Origin: Oscillospiraceae bacterium | GTDB taxonomy: Bacteria; Bacillota; Clostridia; Oscillospirales; Oscillospiraceae | NCBI GenBank assembly: GCA_028705905.1 | Contig: JAQWCP010000065.1 | Coordinates: forward strand, 1 to 5,018 | DNA: 5,018 nucleotides | Direction of reading: 5' to 3' | In this document: piece after piece, positions 4,031 through 5,018 of the stretch | How positions within the stretch are numbered: the first letter of the stretch is position 1 | Layout: every line of letters begins with the position of its first letter | The notes under the pieces: model-generated | Seen by the model: only the letters and a program-made list of their open reading frames with translations | What the model was told of the DNA's origin: nothing | The model's database searches: none | Program-made: the position numbers and the translations under genes

Positions 4031-5018
4031 ATGAGTAAGAAACAAAAAATCATGCTGGCGCGCATCCTTATTTCCGCAGCCATGCTGATTGGGCTTGCTT
4101 TTGTGCCGGTTTCAGGTCTGCCGCGCATGGCGCTGTATCTCATTGCCTATTTGGTGATTGGATATGACATCCTGAAAAAGGCGGGAAAGGGCATCCTGAA
4201 CGGTCAGGTTTTTGATGAAAACTTCCTGATGACAATTGCAACGCTGGGCGCCATCGCGCTGGCGACCTATGACAGAAGCGGGGACTACAGCGAGGCCATT
4301 GCGGTCATGTTATTTTATCAGGTGGGCGAACTGTTTCAGAGCTACGCGGTGGGAAAAAGCCGCCGAAACATCAGTGCCCTGATGGATATCCGCCCTGACT
4401 ACGCAAACATTGAGCGGGAAGGTCAACTGGTACGCGTCGATCCGGATGAAGTTTCCGTTGGCAGCATCATCGTTGTTCAGCCGGGAGAAAAGATTCCTCT
4501 GGACGGCATGATTGTAGAGGGAGCTTCCGCACTGAACACCAGCGCCCTCACGGGAGAAAGCCTCCCCCGTGACGCAAAAGCCGGTGACGAGGTCATCAGC
4601 GGCTGCATTAATATGACTGGCGTTTTGAAGATTAAAACCGCCAGAGAATTTGGTGAATCCACCGTATCCAAGATCCTTGAACTGGTGGAAAATGCCAGTT
4701 CTCGCAAATCAAAGTCCGAACACTTCATCTCCAAATTTGCCCGCATTTATACGCCTGTGGTTTGCATCGTCGCAGTATTACTGGCGGTAATTCCGCCTGT
4801 TGTCAATCTTACAGCAGGGAGCCCGGCTCTTTGGGAAGTATGGATCTATCGCGCGCTGACTTTTCTCATCATCAGCTGCCCCTGCGCGCTGGTGGTCAGT
4901 ATTCCGCTCAGCTTCTTCGCCGGTATTGGCGGCGCCAGCAAGGTCGGCGTGCTGATCAAGGGCTCCAAGTATATGGAAACGCTGTCTAAGACCAAGGTGG
5001 TTGTGTTCGACAAAACCG
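4031..5018 (+). CDS. cadA: P1B-type heavy-metal-transporting ATPase (CadA/ZntA-like), N-terminal half, truncated by window edge
   Basis: The frame from ATG 4031 stays open to the window end (329 complete codons of an expected 600-700). It encodes an inner-membrane pump that exports Zn, Cd or Pb using ATP. There is no N-terminal metal-binding domain; the protein starts directly with membrane helices at about 10-27 and 33-48. Further helices lie at about 65-80, 88-106, 237-258 and 270-292. E100 in the fourth helix (YQVGELFQSYAVGK) matches the conserved membrane glutamate of Zn/Cd pumps. The actuator domain carries TGES at 174-177. The ion-binding motif is CPC (283-285, in SCPCALVVSIPL), and D327 of DKTG is the phosphorylated aspartate, with the glycine cut off by the edge. 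AGGAGG (4017-4022) lies 8 nt before the start. The family is certain. Zn/Cd over Cu is inferred from E100, the HMA partner and the regulator type; the C-terminal specificity residues are outside the window. Confidence 0.95.
   Translation, partial: MSKKQKIMLARILISAAMLIGLAFVPVSGLPRMALYLIAYLVIGYDILKKAGKGILNGQVFDENFLMTIATLGAIALATYDRSGDYSEAIAVMLFYQVGELFQSYAVGKSRRNISALMDIRPDYANIEREGQLVRVDPDEVSVGSIIVVQPGEKIPLDGMIVEGASALNTSALTGESLPRDAKAGDEVISGCINMTGVLKIKTAREFGESTVSKILELVENASSRKSKSEHFISKFARIYTPVVCIVAVLLAVIPPVVNLTAGSPALWEVWIYRALTFLIISCPCALVVSIPLSFFAGIGGASKVGVLIKGSKYMETLSKTKVVVFDKT

Noticed and set aside
4762..4989. A 75-codon plus-strand frame inside the ATPase region.
   Set aside because: It lies in a different frame from the ATPase, whose conserved helices and CPC motif cover the same bases.

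Overview
The window looks like accessory DNA from an anaerobic Gram-positive bacterium, probably a member of Clostridia. The evidence is a VirD4/TraG coupling protein and small HTH gene of the type carried by Tn1549-like conjugative elements, strong AGGAGG-type ribosome binding sites, and a clostridial-style cadmium/zinc efflux cluster. I see no rRNA, tRNA, CRISPR array or intact insertion sequence.

Layout. (1) 1-1239, relatively GC-rich: the C-terminal part of a type IV coupling protein (open at the left edge), a small winged-HTH gene, an apparently broken in-frame tail of that gene, and a 34-codon ORF with a ribosome binding site. The conjugation gene order then stops. (2) About 1240-2570, clearly AT-richer: a possible promoter/operator palindrome, then a two-gene unit encoding a double zinc-ribbon protein and a compact Ser/Thr-type protein kinase whose start lies 3 nt after the ribbon gene's stop. 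(3) 2570-2770: a convergent spacer with short open fragments of unknown origin. (4) 2771-5018: a metal-resistance cluster. A 250-residue ArsR-AraC fusion regulator (minus strand) is divergent from a 72-residue HMA metal-binding protein and a CadA-type P1B ATPase. The ATPase runs off the right edge in the middle of its DKTG phosphorylation motif.

How the parts work together. In the metal cluster, one 96-bp core (about 3572-3665) holds two back-to-back promoters whose -10 boxes overlap, plus a 12-2-12 imperfect palindrome of the ArsR/SmtB operator type. The palindrome covers the regulator's own -35 and sits just after the predicted efflux transcript start, so one site could repress both directions until metal binds. 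The HMA protein would supply metal to an ATPase that lacks its own N-terminal metal domain. A GC-rich hairpin between the two genes may lower ATPase expression relative to the HMA protein. The ribbon/kinase pair is the least understood part. It has the active-site residues of a kinase but almost no activation segment, and it sits as cargo beside a truncated conjugation module. Its substrate and role cannot be read from this window.
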